Source: JAYVSZ01 sp043774925
GTDB lineage: Bacteria > Pseudomonadota > Gammaproteobacteria > Burkholderiales > Methylophilaceae
Length of the DNA: 7,949 bases
Reading direction: 5' to 3'
NCBI GenBank assembly: GCA_043774925.1
Contig: JAYVSZ010000044.1
Span: 1 to 7,949, forward strand
Within the stretch, counting starts at the first letter, position 1, and each line of letters begins with the position of its first letter. The notes below the pieces were generated by a model that was not told where the DNA came from, did no database searches, and worked only from the letters and a program-made list of their open reading frames with translations. Shown here piece after piece: positions 7,501 through 7,949 of this stretch. Made by a program: the position numbers and the translations under genes.

Positions 7501-7949
7501 CTTAGTGACCACCAAATACAACCCCGCCCGCACTTGGACACCTGAAAACGCCGTGGGCATCGGCGGCGCATATATGTGCGTGTACGGCATGGAAGGGCCG
7601 GGTGGCTACCAATTTGTGGGGCGCACCATTCAAATGTGGAATCGCTGGAATACCACTGCAGATTTTAAAAATGGCAAGCCTTGGTTATTGCGCTTTTTTG
7701 ATCAGATTCGTTTTTATCCAGTTTCAGCAGAAGAATTATTACAAATGCGCGCTGATTTTCCGCATGGAAAATTTCAACTTAAAATAGAAGAAACTACTTT
7801 TAGTTTAAAAAATTACAACGCATTTTTGCAAAAAGAAGCTAGCACAATTAATACCTTTAAAGCCAAGCAGCAAGCGGCGTTTGAGGCAGAGCGTGAGCGC
7901 TGGATAGCCACAGGCCAAGCCAATTACAGCAGCGAGAATGAGGTAGCGA
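4577..7949 (+). CDS. Biotin-dependent guanidine carboxylase (urea carboxylase family), C-terminus beyond window
   Basis: The frame is open for 1124 codons to the right edge. It encodes a urea-carboxylase-family enzyme which carboxylates its substrate with bicarbonate, ATP and biotin. Residues 1 to about 445 are biotin carboxylase: ANRGEIA near the start, the glycine-rich loop after Lys157 (GGGG 161-164), HIEVQ (207-211), ERDCSVQRRNQK (225-236) and EVNTRLQVEH (288-297), giving E288, N290 and R292 as expected catalytic residues. From about 449 follows the carboxyltransferase part, with VPPSGPMD near 473, LYGPHGAPDFF, HYNSN, DFTGD starting at Asp699, ASNIEFIRRINGL near 925, and KYNPARTW from Lys980 running into GIGGAYMCVYGMEGPGGYQ. 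The family is about 1200 residues long, so only the terminal biotin carrier domain with its MKM motif is missing, cut by the window edge. Asp699 in V-D-F-T-G-D replaces the Asn that, as I recall, urea carboxylases use to hold urea; with CgdAB and the guanidine-II riboswitch this favours guanidine as substrate. ATG 4577 is preceded by the riboswitch. An allophanate hydrolase gene is expected next. Confidence 0.92.
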   Translation, partial: MFKKVLIANRGEIACRVIRTLKKMGIASVAIYSEADAGARHVLEADEAVCVGAAPAAESYLNVAKILEVAKQTGAQAIHPGYGFLSENASFAEACEAAGVVFIGPTPAQMREFGLKHTARALAEKNGVPLLPGSGLLADVAEASLLAQKIGYPVMLKSTAGGGGIGMQLIWAEHELNAAFESVQRLSNNNFKDSGIYLEKYVQAARHIEVQIFGNGLGKVIALGERDCSVQRRNQKVIEETPAPNILPQTRQALSETAVKLGKALNYRSAGTVEFVFDNQTQDFYFLEVNTRLQVEHGITELVTGVDLVEWMIRIAAGETDTLNDYKHQPQGHAIQVRVYAEDANKNFQPASGVLTEVIFSPSARVDTWVQRGSEVSPFYDPLIAKVLVHASDRDAATQAMRRALVETKLSGIETNLEYLRQILADTVFPQGLQTTRYLDNFIYKPLTINVLDGGVMTTIQDYPGRLGYWHVGVPPSGPMDHLAFRLANKLVGNHESVAGLEITLIGPTLKFNTDAVIAVTGAPIHLTLDDAPLPMWQSHHIKAGSTLKMGKTLAEGCRAYLAVQGGFDVPDYLGSKSTFTLGQFGGHGGRALRVGDVLHVFKQSLAFTAQSLPANSLPHYTKTWQIGVLYGPHGAPDFFTDADIDMFFSADWEVHYNSNTTGIRLIGPKPTWARKHGGEAGLHPSNIHDNAYAIGAVDFTGDMPVILGPDGPSLGGFVCPATIVQAELWKIGQLNAGDKIRFVRLNQDEARDLELAQNDAIEHLAQMPQRAYTLQANVHKPISPIVFSANQDDVKTKAVYRQAGDKYLLVEYGELKLDLNLRFRVHALMQCLQIQQIQGVIDLTPGIRSLQVHFDNLILPVKRLIDILQQAERELPAIEEMVVPTRIVHLPLSWDDVATQLAIEKYRQSVRKDAPWCEMVDGHASNIEFIRRINGLNSINQVKEIVFNASYLTLGLGDVYLGAPVATPVDPRHRLVTTKYNPARTWTPENAVGIGGAYMCVYGMEGPGGYQFVGRTIQMWNRWNTTADFKNGKPWLLRFFDQIRFYPVSAEELLQMRADFPHGKFQLKIEETTFSLKNYNAFLQKEASTINTFKAKQQAAFEAERERWIATGQANYSSENEVA

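Overview
The window is a partial nitrogen-assimilation operon, read on the + strand, with an insertion sequence at its left edge. The order is: truncated ABC-transporter ATPase, fatty-acid-desaturase-like gene with a frameshift, metallo-beta-lactamase-fold hydrolase, unrecognised gene, two DUF1989-type 'urea carboxylase-associated' genes, then a large biotin-dependent carboxylase that runs off the right edge. Moderate-to-low GC, TTA-rich coding and protein character would fit a betaproteobacterium, perhaps a methylotroph of the Methylophilaceae, but nothing here fixes the taxon.

Positions 1 to about 137 are the 5' end of an IS3-family element. The start of its OrfA lies on the - strand, behind a TATAAT box and an AAGAGG ribosome site. 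The element sits inside the ABC ATPase gene and leaves only its C-terminal 158 or so residues (signature motif, Walker B and H-loop, no Walker A). The next genes are packed with 2-nt gaps or 4-8-nt overlaps, as in a translationally coupled operon.

The only real gap in the operon, 4510-4576, is not empty. It holds two tandem hairpins, each closed by an ACGA tetraloop, which is the hallmark of the guanidine-II (mini-ykkC) riboswitch. The 3' arm of the second hairpin can also pair with the ribosome-binding region of the carboxylase gene, giving a plausible translational switch. With the two DUF1989 proteins (family known as carboxyguanidine deiminase, CgdA/CgdB) and an Asp rather than Asn in the carboxyltransferase motif DFTGD, this argues that the 'urea carboxylase' is a guanidine carboxylase. 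The pathway would be guanidine to carboxyguanidine (carboxylase), to allophanate plus ammonia (CgdAB), then to ammonia and CO2 by an allophanate hydrolase expected downstream but not in view.

The less familiar part is the trio between transporter and deiminase: a membrane di-iron desaturase/hydroxylase-like protein, an AHL-lactonase-like MBL hydrolase and an unrecognised soluble protein. They are coupled into the guanidine operon and might feed it by releasing guanidine from a larger compound; that is inference only. Two lesions (IS insertion and a one-base excess in a G run of the desaturase gene) suggest that transporter and desaturase are being lost in this strain, or that one of them is a sequence error.
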